A DNA stretch of 64,000 bases, from contig BGZK01000010.1 in the NCBI GenBank assembly GCA_005406025.1, positions 124,001-188,000 on the forward strand, read 5' to 3'. The notes beneath the pieces were generated by a model. It was not told where the DNA came from. It made no database searches and saw only the letters and a program-made list of their open reading frames with translations. Source of the stretch: Eumeta japonica. Lineage: Eukaryota; Arthropoda; Insecta; Lepidoptera; Psychidae. Positions 36,254-46,449 of the stretch are shown in pieces (the stretch's first letter is position 1; each line of letters begins with the position of its first letter). The translations under genes and the position numbers were made by a program.

Positions 36254-36495
36254 TTAACCGTTAACCGTTAAAGTTAAAAGCTAAACACGTCTAAACAGGT
36301 TGTTTTAACTTCACAATTGGTACTTAACTAAGATGTTATTAAAGATATTGGTATTTATGACATATATATTAATATCACAAATGCCAATATCTCTATTGGA
36401 ATTTGTGACTAGCTAATTACCGATAGTTTTACTTGTTAAGTTTTTAATTTTAAAAGATAATAGTTAACCATTGCAAGTTTTGAAGCACATCGTCA
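36254..36495. mobile_element. foldback repeat, copy 1 (partner at 61 kb)
   Basis: Shares ordered blocks with 60998-61195: 'gttaaccgttaaagtt', 'acttaactaag', 'cacaaatgccaatat', 'ttaagtttttaattttaa', 'gaagcacatcg'. In this copy 36342-36366 and 36371-36396 are imperfect inverted repeats (AGATATTGGTATTT / AAATGCCAATATCT), so it can fold back. Non-coding MITE-like family. Confidence 0.6.
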
Positions 36496-36499
36496 CTAT

Positions 36500-37625
36500 A
36501 GTTGTTACTCAAAGATTTAAAAAATAAGTATTGCAAGAAAAAAATTGTGTTCACAAAAATATTAGGTATATGATATCGAACATTATCAGATAAAAAAAAA
36601 AACATAGGTCTAAACAACGCCACATGTGGTACATAATTGAACGAAGTCGATAACTTCGTTTACTTATGCTTCGTACACTTATGCACCAACCGATGGCGTT
36701 AGTACAAATAAGCCCCTCTCATCGAAACAATCCCCACCAAAAACGAAAACAGACGGATCCACGTTAAAAAAAAAGGTTGTGGGAGGGTATCAGCCATAAC
36801 AACAAAAGCAAATTTGAAATGCTGAAAATAAAGAGATTAAAGTACACTCTAAAGCAAATGCTGGTAAAAAGAAAATAAATTGTGATTTTTGTAAATAACA
36901 AAGTGACCACGTAGTTATTATTTAAACGTGTCAACTAATTCCATGAAAACGAATTGAAGTTTTATGATCACTAGGTATGCGTATATTCATTTATTACATT
37001 AATCAACACATTTTTTGGACCATAAACATTAGCGGTTGGTAACAGTTAAACACAAGACTTATACTGTGACTCGTAACGTATACTGTACTCCCACTATACA
37101 ATTGAAATGAATTACCATCATCGTGGCTGTTCAGTCTACTCACGGATACTGTCTCTATGCGTATGATCTAAAAGAGCATGAGCTTGGGACTGTGAACTGG
37201 TGAGTGTGTCAAATGTCTCCTATAAGCCGACGATAGAGTATTCCTTGCGCTGTCGATGTGCTATTAGCAGGCGATGGTAACTAAAAGGAACCATTTAGCT
37301 AAGAAAAGAGGTGTGAAAATAAATATCAGATAGGATAAGGTCATGATCCGTTTGAAAGAAATAAAAATGTAACCGTATGCAAGATATGTACCTCTAGAAC
37401 GTGAGAAAATTTAATAAATGAAATAGTTTTCTACTTGGTTAGTTTGTTTACAAATGACGGTATATAAATGTAAAAGAGATGTTGAAAGGTGAGTATTTAG
37501 TTTCTTTTACCTTCTCGCATTTTATAAAGCGAATTGAACGGGTCTTAGTTACTGTTACGAACAATTAAAACGTCTTAAGTCTAGCTTCTGATTATCAGTA
37601 ATAGAGTTCTGGTACCCATGTTTAT
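36500..37625. other. non-coding stretch
   Basis: No feature recognised beyond poly-A runs. Confidence 0.55.
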
Positions 37626-37639
37626 GTCCTGGAGTGAAA

Positions 37640-38092
37640 GTCGGCTGTGGCAGAAGAAAGTTGAGAGTAAAATCGATGCAGTGGAGTTAAAATCCTTGAT
37701 GGTATGTGTGGAGTATCTTTGAAAGATAGATATGAAAATGGTGATGTTAGAGAACGGCGTGGTTTGAAAGATGCAGAGAATAGAGTGGAAAAAGTTAGAA
37801 TGTTAGGGTAAGTACTTCAGCTATCTAGAAAGCCTGAATGCATGTAGACCGGCAAAAGAAAACTACAGAGCCAACGTGTGTAACTGAAAGGGTATCAGGG
37901 CCGCCACAGAAAATCTTATGGATCAAATTGGAGGTATATCACAAAAAGGTCACATTTAAACATCCGAAATCGAGGAGCTCGCATGAGAAGGTTGACGGAT
38001 GTCAGTGAAGCAAGAGAGATATGCATAGATCATAACCATGTGGAAGTACTTATTTATTACCTTCTGGCAAATAGGTGTGTGAGTTATTATAT
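37640..38092 (+). mobile_element. non-LTR retrotransposon C-terminal region, most complete copy (family A copy 5)
   Basis: The plus strand, with frameshifts, encodes KKVESKIDAVELKSL, then MCGVSLKDRYENGDVRERRG, LKDAENRVEKVRMLG, and after a degraded stretch KSYGSNWRYI..., HLNIRNRGARMRRLTDVSEA, REIC.D, ending at the common 3' terminus (about 38090). These blocks are the region downstream of the polymerase domain in a lepidopteran LINE-type reverse transcriptase (family known, exact clade not assigned; RTE-like is my guess). Several stops and shifts make it a pseudogene. It is the reference against which the copies at 5.7, 8.9, 10.1 and 30.4 kb can be read. Confidence 0.8.
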
Positions 38093-38099
38093 TAGTGTG

Positions 38100-39310
38100 A
38101 TTTTATTTAATATTGTTAAATAAAATCATACTCATCGGAGTATCAGATAATACTCATCGAATATTATTTGGTACCCGATATATGAATTTAATATTATTAA
38201 CTCAATTATTGTTACGGGTGCTAACATAGCAATTACATTGTTAGAAATAGAACTCTAGTTCAATAAGTGAATCGAAATGTACAATCTTGTTGTAGTATAT
38301 AATTTCGACTCTTCGATTAAAGAGTGAACTTTTAGTAGTGTGTTATAAGAACAAACACCATTTCTGTTATATCACCTTTGGGGAACTTAAACAATTAAAC
38401 TATATCTAATTCGATTACCTAGATGCACTAGAAATTCTTTCTTATCTGCATGTGAGAGATTCATACCGGAAGAGAGAAGTTGACTGAGAATATGGAGAAG
38501 TTTGGATATTACCAAAAATTTATATGATACGTAAGAGACAGAGTTAAAAGACGTTGAACGTACAAGATTTATATAAGATCAAAGTGCTCGGTCTCTATTT
38601 TTTACTATAGGATAACATTTTACATTGATAATAATTGGGAGCTGTCACCATTAAAAAGTATTCCGTAGGATGTTTCATGTAGTATTTAGCGTATCATCCA
38701 ATGAGCACAGATCGGGTCATCTCACGTACACATTCCATTGAATTTCAAGCATTCAAGCACCCACCAAAGATATTGGTTTAAGTTTGGACGTAATGTTTAT
38801 TCTTAGCGTGTCTCGTTAGGAGGCGAGGTGTCAATCCGTGCTAATATCATGAAAATAGCGCGAGCGTTTGTTCTATTCTCATCTCGTACTTCGCTCAACA
38901 TGCGACAGACAAAAACAACTGTCAATAAATACCTATATAGTGTAATAAGTATTTATACGGCTAACAATATGGAAACAATAACACGGCCGATACACCCTAA
39001 CTCAGTTTGAGACTTCACGAAACGCGTTCTGCAGTCCAGTTTCGATTGCGCTTGCGCAATTTCGTGTCAGATTTGACTTTCCATCGCTGTGATTCTCCCT
39101 TAAAATTGTTACGTATAAAAAAGTATAAAAGAGACGTATAAAAAATCGGTTTTATGGAAGCTTAAAGTAGTACCCCCAATCCCTCTTCAAAGACCTTTTC
39201 AAAGCTCTGTGAAGACACATATGGGATTGGACAAAGAAGCTTTCGTCCACGGCTTATATTAAATATAAACAAGGACGGAAAAAAATAATAATAGAATTTC
39301 TTTGTCTTTT
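38100..39310. other. non-coding stretch with mixed-composition patch
   Basis: 38820-39080 is GC-richer with a 60-codon plus frame (38828-39010) and the near-palindromic 'gattgcgcttgcgcaatttc' at 39046. No recognised product. Confidence 0.45.
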
Positions 39311-39327
39311 ACACCCAACGATCCGCT

Positions 39328-39649
39328 TTGAATCGTGATATTAATTCCGAATCCACTGTCCCGATGTCGAGTTCCTCGCTCTTTTTCGCTCTTTTTCGCT
39401 CTCGTCTGCTATCCCGATACCGTTGTCGATTACGATCGTCCTCGAGTCGGTCGTACGCCTCGCAGTCTAACCCGTCTGGCATGCTATTCTCGTCCTATGG
39501 CAGGTCTGCGGCTGTCTCGTTCGCTCAACAGGTGCAATAATTGCTGTCACGTTTGTTTAGGTAATGCTAATGTGATGGAAACCGAAAGCGACACCAAAAT
39601 AATAACATTATTTCGGTATCGCGTTAGCATTACTAGATTATTAAACTGA
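39328..39649 (+). other. two overlapping open frames in a GC-richer block
   Basis: Plus frames of 70 codons (39328-39540) and 104 codons (39335-39649) overlap in different phases. The peptides are Ser/Arg-rich, start in a thrice-repeated ctctttttcg tandem (about 39379-39405), and match nothing I know. Probably a degenerate repeat rather than a gene. Confidence 0.2.
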
Positions 39650-40304
39650 AATTTTCGTAACTTTACTCTCAGATAAGTAACCACTAGTTCCACTAACCTG
39701 GCTGCTAACGTAGTAAAATATATATATATTTAAAATCCATAACTCTTCTAATAAATTTAAAAAAACAAAAACTCAAGCCCTTATTCCGACGATTATTTAT
39801 GAGAACACCGGTCAGATCGTAATTATGATTGTCGGACATAAAAAGTACAGTTAAGTACCCGCGTCCCTATGTACAAAGTGTGACTAGTATGTATATATGA
39901 CTTCACTCGCGTAAACGTAAATAATCTAGAATTTATCAGTTCCTGTTAAAAATTAATAATAAAAAGTAGTACCATAATCTGAAAACCAACAGGCGTCCAA
40001 GCAAATCCGTAAGAAAAGCTACCATGCCAACAATTATATATACAAGTTCTGATCAAGAACAGATAAATATCACGAAATTTCATAAATGCATGGACGGAGC
40101 CGGGCCAAATGCTAGTTTTAAAAGTAGCCTATTCAGTAGCCGGGCCAGTATTACCTAAGGTTCTCTATCACAAACAAACAAAATTACTAAGTTCGTTTCA
40201 TTTTTATATTTCATATAGAAACGCTGTTTCTAAACGTACCTACGCACATAAAAAAGCAGTATTCAGAAATCTACCTCACAATTTTAGGATCACCAGCAAT
40301 CAAA

Positions 40305-40608
40305 AAGTTTGAAATAGTCAACTAAATAAAGGTCAGCAATAGCTCTTGTACTACTACCTATTTGGTTATAATTCGAGCTTTATAAAGAAAGTTCGAAATA
40401 GCTAGGTAAATACAGGCCAACAATAGCTCTTGTACGATTACCTATTATGTTATAACTTATTCGACTATAATTGGAGCTTTAAATAGTAAGTTTGAATTTG
40501 CTGTCTAAATAGAGGTCACCAACAGCTTTTTGTAGATACTTCAACGTATTTCGTTATAACTGGCGCTTTATATAGAACTTATAGTTGCTCGACAACCAGC
40601 TTTATGAT
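40305..40608. repeat. 3.4-copy minisatellite, unit 84-99 bp
   Basis: Units 40305-40388, 40389-40487, 40488-40575 and a partial 40576-40608 each run 'aagtttgaaat', 'ctaaataaaggtca.caa', 'tagctcttgta', 'ttataa..cgagctttata'. The units are clearly diverged, and unit 2 carries an extra segment of about 14 bp. It is AT-rich and non-coding. Confidence 0.85.
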
Positions 40609-40639
40609 AACAAACAGACGTATTTTTGCTTAACTTAAA

Positions 40640-40925
40640 GAGAAACTCCCAACTTTTCGAGCGGCGGTCACCGTACGCGGCTGCGCATAAAGCTCTCAAC
40701 CATAAAGTTGGTGCCTGGCCGTGTTTATCCTACATCCGATGAGCAAACTATTTGACGCAGCTCTGTTCGGGCAAATATTGTATGTCGCTAGACGAAAGAC
40801 ACGAAACTGTATATTGTTTACCGAAGAATAAGTTGCATTTATCATGCGATTTGTGAAACCGCAGTGCGTCAACACGCGACGGGCGCGCGCAGCGCCATCG
40901 CTGCTAGGCAACGGAGGAAAAATTG
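40640..40925. promoter_or_regulatory. GC-richer island with X-box
   Basis: The block contains CpG-rich 'acacgcgacgggcgcgcgc' and GCTGCTAGGCAAC at 40900-40912, which fits the RFX X-box pattern RYYNYY-N-RRNRAC. X-boxes mark promoters of ciliary genes in insects (established), but no ciliary exon is visible nearby. The minus frame 40911-40696 is unrecognised. Confidence 0.35.
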
Positions 40926-41111
40926 TTGGCTTTTTGTTATATCCTCTTTTGTTATTTTAAACAAACAATCGCTGCAAGTGAAGTTGGCAACGAGTAATAT
41001 TGAAAAAAGTAATTACATTAAATTATAATCACCTTAAAAATTAATATACGTTTCGATGCCACGTTTGAATCAGATCTCTGTATTCTATACGGAAATGAGG
41101 TATTGCCTTAA

Positions 41112-41650
41112 AGACAAGCCAAGTGCGAATCGAACTTGTACATTGATGGTTCTTTACCACCACATAATATGTAATTTACAAAACAAAAAAAAACAAATTT
41201 AATTACCGCGAAGTCTAAGTACTAAGCAAAAATTTTTTGGTTTGTTGTTTTATCACATTAGAGTTAATAGTAGGCATGATCGCACTCAATTTGAGTCGTC
41301 TATGTAGGTATTAGTGTTTTGAAATATAGCAAAAGATATATATTTCATATATCATTATTTTTTTTTATTTATTGGTAATATTGTATATTAAAATAAATTA
41401 CATGTCTTAAAAATAAGTTTTTGTGTGGAGACTTACCCTTAATTTTTTAATCTCTTTTTTTATTATTATTTATTAGGATGCCTATCAAAGTAGGTAACAA
41501 ATAATTTATATGCGGAAATTTTAACGACTTACCTATTTACCTACAGTTAAAACAATAGTCTTTAAAAACAGAATAGACAGAGAGAGACTGAAGTTAAAGG
41601 CTTAGTAGTAGGGTTCCGTTGGCATCTTTTGGATGCGGAACCTCAATTAC
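41112..41650 (+). mobile_element. dispersed repeat with insertion or diverged centre
   Basis: The left end 'gccaagtgcgaatcgaactt' and the right end 'agtagggttccgttggcatc' / 'ggatgcggaacctc' match the ends of the 23384-23720 copy in the same orientation. The centre (about 41190-41560) is AT-rich and longer, implying an insertion. Confidence 0.5.
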
Positions 41651-41729
41651 CAATAGCGAGTGTGAATTTCATAACGTCGTAATGTACCCAATGAACACAT
41701 CAAATTTAATACAAGACGTGTGGAGAACT

Positions 41730-41950
41730 TTTGACCGGAAGAAAAGGTCACAATAAACAGACAGCACCTGAACGAAACAGTAGGACAGGTAAAAATGAAT
41801 TGGTTGAGGTGCGGTTTTGGGTGTTGACCGAGATCGGGACGAGCATGGTTACGGAGTCGGGAGTAATATTTTTTCTACGAACATTTATGGACAAATCTGT
41901 GGGTGCATTTATTTTATATTTGTGGATTAAAACAAAATTATTATGATAAA
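41730..41950. other. open frame in degenerate repeat texture
   Basis: A 71-codon plus frame and a 73-codon minus frame overlap. The sequence 'gttgaccgagatcgggac' is of the degenerate GGGATCGAGACC type. No gene is called. Confidence 0.35.
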
Positions 41951-42689
41951 GACCCTTCTTAGTAACCATGTAAAATAACTAATGTTTTACTTTGACGACC
42001 GAATCTCTCTCGTGACATCACTCAACCGCCGCCGTCAAAAATTCCTGTTTAAAAAGCGATTAGTTGAATTTCAACCCGGTTGAAACTCAAATTCAAATAC
42101 ATGTCAATGCTTGTTTGAAGCGTATTCATTTTCAAAATTTCCGTATCGCAATCGGATATTAAAGTCGAGGAGATACTGATGGATATAAGGCAGATTAGCA
42201 CTACTTATTTGAATGACTTGGGCTACTTGTTGCAAGACACCGCTTCGTATGCAAATCGCTCTAAATCTACTTGCGTTATGTTATACGTCACATTACATTT
42301 TTTTTATAAATTTTGATTATAAAAAAAAATAACAACAAAACTCTCGGTATTTCTAAACCCGTATTTTACTAGTGTCGGTGTCGAAAATAGACAAATATCG
42401 TCGAGATTCGATGGATGAAATAACTACATAGACAATTAAAATCCGTCGGAACCTTCATGTTATGAATATATAGTAGCGGAATTTGTAATAACACAGCGAA
42501 TATTCACATGTTATATATTAGACGCGGTTATGCCACTGACCACATTGCAATCGACAACGGTGGGAAAAATAGACAAGGCGAGCGAACAGGTCAACGTTAA
42601 ATTGACCCATACACTTGAACGCAGTCGTAACTAAGTTGCGATTTTCACAGATAAGTTAGGTTAAGCAAAGCGCTCAAATCACTTATTGA

Positions 42690-42990
42690 ATCCCATCCCG
42701 ATACTTATACACAGAGTTTCGCTAGAATTAGTAGAAATAAAAGTTATGGCCAGCCCCGACCCTCGGCGTGACGTACGCATTTATAAATCAATCGGGGGCC
42801 AATCGAGCGGACCCCCTTTCCTTCCGGCGCGGGGTTCCGTCGGGGCCGGAATTTATGACCCACGTGCGGACCCATTAGCGGAACGGCCTGCGGTACCCTT
42901 CCGCGTGTGCACTATTCGGTAACCGACTGGCTGCCTATCTGCGGGAGTAGTCAGTGTAATGCGATGTGATTCGGTGAAGTGATTTTGGAA
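42690..42990. promoter_or_regulatory. strong GC/CpG island with CCAAT, E-box and initiator
   Basis: Elements in order: ATTTATAAATCAATC (42778), GGGGGCCAATCG (CCAAT), CACGTG (42861), and a TCAGT arthropod initiator at 42951-42955 followed by AT-rich sequence. A plus frame (42686-42922) is open across the island, with an inner ATG at 42746 giving a Pro/Arg/Gly-rich 58-residue peptide. A regulatory or alternative-promoter island is my preferred reading; a small exon is possible. No DPE was found at the expected distance. Confidence 0.4.
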
Positions 42991-42999
42991 GATTTTTAT

Positions 43000-44255
43000 G
43001 TATGCTATTTTATATTATTGTTTCGACTGCCTAGGCCTTTCTGGTTGTCGCCTAGGTACGTTAAAAATAAGTAGGTGATTTGTATACCACATTTCTGACT
43101 CTACCTATCTACTCTTATAAAACTAATTAAGTTATATACATAAATATTTAAAGTAGAAATGACGTAGTATTATCTGTACCTACTAAAGTTATATTTTTCT
43201 TGTCCTCATTTGACGTAAATAAACAAATTATAAGATTTCAAATGGGCTTTTATGTATATAAATACATAGCTTAATATTTTCGTTGTAACTTATTGATTAA
43301 TTAGGTACTCGGCACACTAGTTCTGCATTAAATTTGTTAATTTAATTGATGAATTTAAAAAATAGAATATTAACTCCTATTCGTCTCAATTGTTTTAGCT
43401 GCATTTTTTATTAAACGCTATGCGTTAAATACGTTTTATAAATCAAATGGGTAAAATTAAACAATAATTTACTTTGTATTTACTTACGTAAATCGTTATT
43501 ATTTCTAAAGCATCCAATACGTATAAATGTGGACTAAGTTAGTTCGGTGTCTAAAACTGCTAAATTGGTTTGGTAAAACAACTAAAACACAAAGGCAACA
43601 CGCACATTTCTTCAATACTCTAGGATATTATTTTAATAGGTACCTGTCTATGTCTGCCGATCAAAAAACAATTTCGTGTAATCATGTTAATTTTTACTAA
43701 TTTTGTATAACTATCCAGTCGAGTCGGGACGTGTACGCGGTTGAGCGTTCGTTGAAGTTCATAAAAAAGTATTTTACATATGCCTAAGTAGTACGCTCGA
43801 GTACTGCACCTATCTAATAACATCATCTTCGGCCAGTTAAAAATATGTAGTCATAATTTTTTTTAATATTGAGAAGATTGCACGAATATTGGAGTATGCA
43901 CTTTAATAGGTGTATTGATTAATGTAACTAGCTACATTTAAACTAAAAGACATTAAAATTATCTATTCACTTAGATATTAAGTTTTAAGATATTTAAGAA
44001 CATGAACAGTTTACGCCATATAATAAGCATGCAAGTAGAAAATTATAACGATCATGTTATATTAATAAATTTATTAATATTAAAATTGTTAAAAAATAAA
44101 TTAAACTTTTTTATATAGATCTTTTACTGAATCTTTACTTGGAAGCGCCAATCTGGTCTACTAGACAATAGAAGGGAATCAAGATGTTTACATTAGATTA
44201 GATAGCACAGGATTTTGACAATCAATTTTGACTCTAAGACTCAATAATCTAATTC
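43000..44255. other. AT-rich non-coding stretch
   Basis: No feature identified. The minus frame at 43826-43620 has no motif. Confidence 0.6.
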
Positions 44256-44262
44256 TAAATCT

Positions 44263-44318
44263 CGACTCAATTTTGGCCTGTCTTTGCCAGGAGGCAAAGA
44301 CAGGCCAAAATTGAGTCG
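44263..44318. repeat. 26-bp perfect hairpin with 4-nt loop
   Basis: Arms 44263-44288 and 44293-44318 are exactly complementary (inner part TGGCCTGTCTTTGCC), with loop AGGA. The 56-nt structure is non-repetitive and mixed in composition. It is too perfect for a typical conserved pre-miRNA and has no element ends or target duplication. It could be a recent template-switch fold-back or a small-RNA source. Confidence 0.92.
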
Positions 44319-44671
44319 GAAAGTAGATCATGTGGTTGATTTGTTGTTCCCAAGCACTAACAGGAAAGTAGTAGGATAAGACCTTTCTTTAAAACTGTGC
44401 AGACTGGGTGAGTAGATACCTATAGACAAGGAGTACATTCGTGTAGGTAACTTATTGTTATGGTAATTTTCAATGAATACCTAGTCACATTTTTACGAAT
44501 ACGTGTAAAGCATGATGACTGTATAGTGTTCTTTATATGGGAATTAGTTAATTTAAATGTAATCTCGCTCTGTTCAATTGAATAATTTCCATCCCTTAAA
44601 TCTACTTAGTCCTAAAATGTAAATGACGAATCGTTATTTTGCAGCTACAATTTTAAGTTAGATATGTAAGT

Positions 44672-44691
44672 GCAATATATGTATATATATG

Positions 44692-44745
<54 letters not shown>

Positions 44746-44766
44746 CATATATATACACATATATAT
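44672..44766. repeat. AT dinucleotide array within a palindrome
   Basis: About 25 uninterrupted AT units (44694-44743) flanked by mirror complements TATATATGCA and TGCATATATA, so the whole 44.68-44.76 region can extrude as a cruciform. A smaller ctttatatatatatataaag palindrome follows at 44814-44833. Confidence 0.9.
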
Positions 44767-45099
44767 GTATAAAAACTTTAGATAGATAGGCAAAGTGGTA
44801 AAATATTCCAGGACTTTATATATATATATAAAGTATGCGATTCGCATATTTCTAATAATATTGACATTAACATATTTGATATAATTTTTAGGTAAGTAAT
44901 ATATTTATATGTATATATTACCGAAAAAATATACTAAAGTTAATTAAATTCTTAACGATTATTTACATTGAATAAAAATCTTTAAGGAAAATCTACCGAC
45001 GTATATACATTTAAATCGATAGATAAGCACCATAGTCTGTAAACAAATTCACTGTAATGTGATATACGAGTGATCTTTGCAGGTATGCGGGGTACTCAC

Positions 45100-45231
45100 T
45101 GGGCATCATCTCCACGTGGGACGAGGTGTCCATGATGTTGTGGTGATGCATCATGTCAGGTGGGGACTGCACCAGCCCGCCACCGCCGCCGCTGGCCATC
45201 ACCATCACGTTCGGGTCCCTTGACTGCAGTC
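45100..45231 (-). CDS. candidate coding exon of a transcription-factor-like protein
   Basis: The minus frame reads through QSRDPNVMVMASGGGGGLVQ, SPPDMMHHHNIMDTSSHVEM and MP, then meets CA|GTGAGT, a good splice donor (GT at 45099-45098). The stretch is GC-rich with an abrupt switch to AT-rich DNA beyond the donor, as at an exon edge. Gly-run, Met/His and Pro-Ser composition is typical of low-complexity parts of developmental transcription factors, but no DNA-binding domain is present and I cannot name the gene. The 5' edge is uncertain: AG dinucleotides before 45231 or 45223 lack a pyrimidine tract. Alternatively the exon holds the start codon, with ATG at 45205 (G at -3). The GC-box/CCAAT island 0.9 kb upstream could then be its promoter. 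Continuation would be at lower coordinates outside or deep within the window. Confidence 0.55.
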
Positions 45232-45249
45232 CTGACACCCTCGACGGTT

Positions 45250-46020
45250 TCCGAGGTGCTTCTAAGTTTCGGAACCTGTTCTCTTATTTGCGTCTTCGCT
45301 TCGCAACACTTCTGGAATGACTTTAAAATTCCAGCTCTAAGCTATTTTAATGTTCCTTTATACAATTTATGTATATGAATAGATTTTTTTTTCTATGATC
45401 GCTCAACCCAGAACAAGGGTTTTTTTTTCAATATTTCTGATTTTTCTGAAGGTGTTTGTCTCTCTCCGTGATTCGTTAATTTGATTATGGTTTTTTTTTT
45501 GTTAATTGTTCTGAAAATTATCTAAATATTTACAAAACAGGCCTCAACAGCAACAAGCTTTCCAACATTAGGAATAGTATTATTCGAGATTTGGTCGAAA
45601 TCGAGTTCAGTACTTCGTTTCTCAATAACGTAGTAAACGGTAATTCCGCATGCTTTAAATGAACCTCAAGGTCTAGATACCAGATTCTTGGACGTGACCG
45701 AAATTTTAATTTCCTACTAAAATAGTTCTTCCAGCTTTGGCTTTGCAGAGGCAGCTATAGCTTTTATCGTTACGTATTTACTTTTTTTTATATAAAACTA
45801 ACTAGTCGCGTATCACAAATTCATTAACACTAAGTAAGTCTGTAAAACACCGCGTCTACAGAAGACAGGAGGAAGAAACAGATTTAGGTACATCACAATT
45901 ATGCTAAAATTTGAAACGAAAGTAACACTATAGGTTTTTTAGGCACTTCGTAATTTAAAAAAAATGTCTCTACAACGCACGTCGTCACCAACCGACCGCC
46001 CATCCCACACTGCCGTATAA
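45250..46020. other. AT-rich non-coding stretch upstream of the candidate exon
   Basis: Pyrimidine tracts on plus (poly-T near 45418-45500) and no other feature. If the 45.1-kb exon is real this is its 5' intron or leader region. Confidence 0.5.
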
Positions 46021-46039
46021 GATCTATAATTCTATGGAT

Positions 46040-46260
46040 TGATACGAGTGCGCATGACCGGACTCCACTTTCATCCCATTGGTGGAATTGCAGAACGCCT
46101 TCCGCAAAACTCTCCCCCCATTGGCGAAGACGGCCCGCCGGCCCCGCCCATATCGAAAGCTGCTATCAATATGGCGCCCCCCTATAGCCTGATACTTTTT
46201 TGAGCATTTTCGGTTTACTAAAAAATAATCCAGTTCCGAGGATATAATGAGCATGATTTA
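46040..46260 (-). promoter_or_regulatory. GC-box/CCAAT island
   Basis: Read on the minus strand it contains GGGCGGGGCC (46140-46149), two CCAATGGG motifs (around 46078 and 46119) and ATGGCGCC-like sites. Such a group is typical of a TATA-less promoter or proximal enhancer. It sits about 0.85 kb upstream of the minus-strand candidate exon at 45.1-45.2 kb. The minus frame 46254-46024 (76 codons) is open but unrecognised. A second GC-rich patch lies at 46270-46440. Confidence 0.4.
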
Positions 46261-46449
46261 TGGGTTTTGATCCGTTGTTTTTTGCGGGGTCCGGCCCGAG
46301 TTTTATCCTTTTTCGGATGCTGCGGCGTTGGTCTTGAAGCTTTTTTTCTCTCTCCTAAACTTGTCAGAGATCTCGGATTTGTTTATTTGAGAAAATCGGC
46401 TCGTTTTACCTGTCGGGTGGTGCCGGCTACCGCGCGGCCATAAACCGTT

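Noticed and set aside
39335..39649. 104-codon plus frame as a gene
   Set aside because: Ser/Arg-rich, overlaps another frame and contains a simple tandem; coding signal not convincing.
40305..40608. CRISPR-like or satellite array
   Set aside because: Units are diverged, of unequal length and adjacent without spacers; a minisatellite explains them.
44263..44318. Conserved microRNA gene
   Set aside because: No known insect miRNA seed recognised and the stem is too perfect and short for a typical pre-miRNA; kept as an unexplained hairpin instead.
45160..45378. 72-codon plus frame opposite the TF-like exon
   Set aside because: Antisense shadow; the minus frame has the protein-like content and the splice donor.
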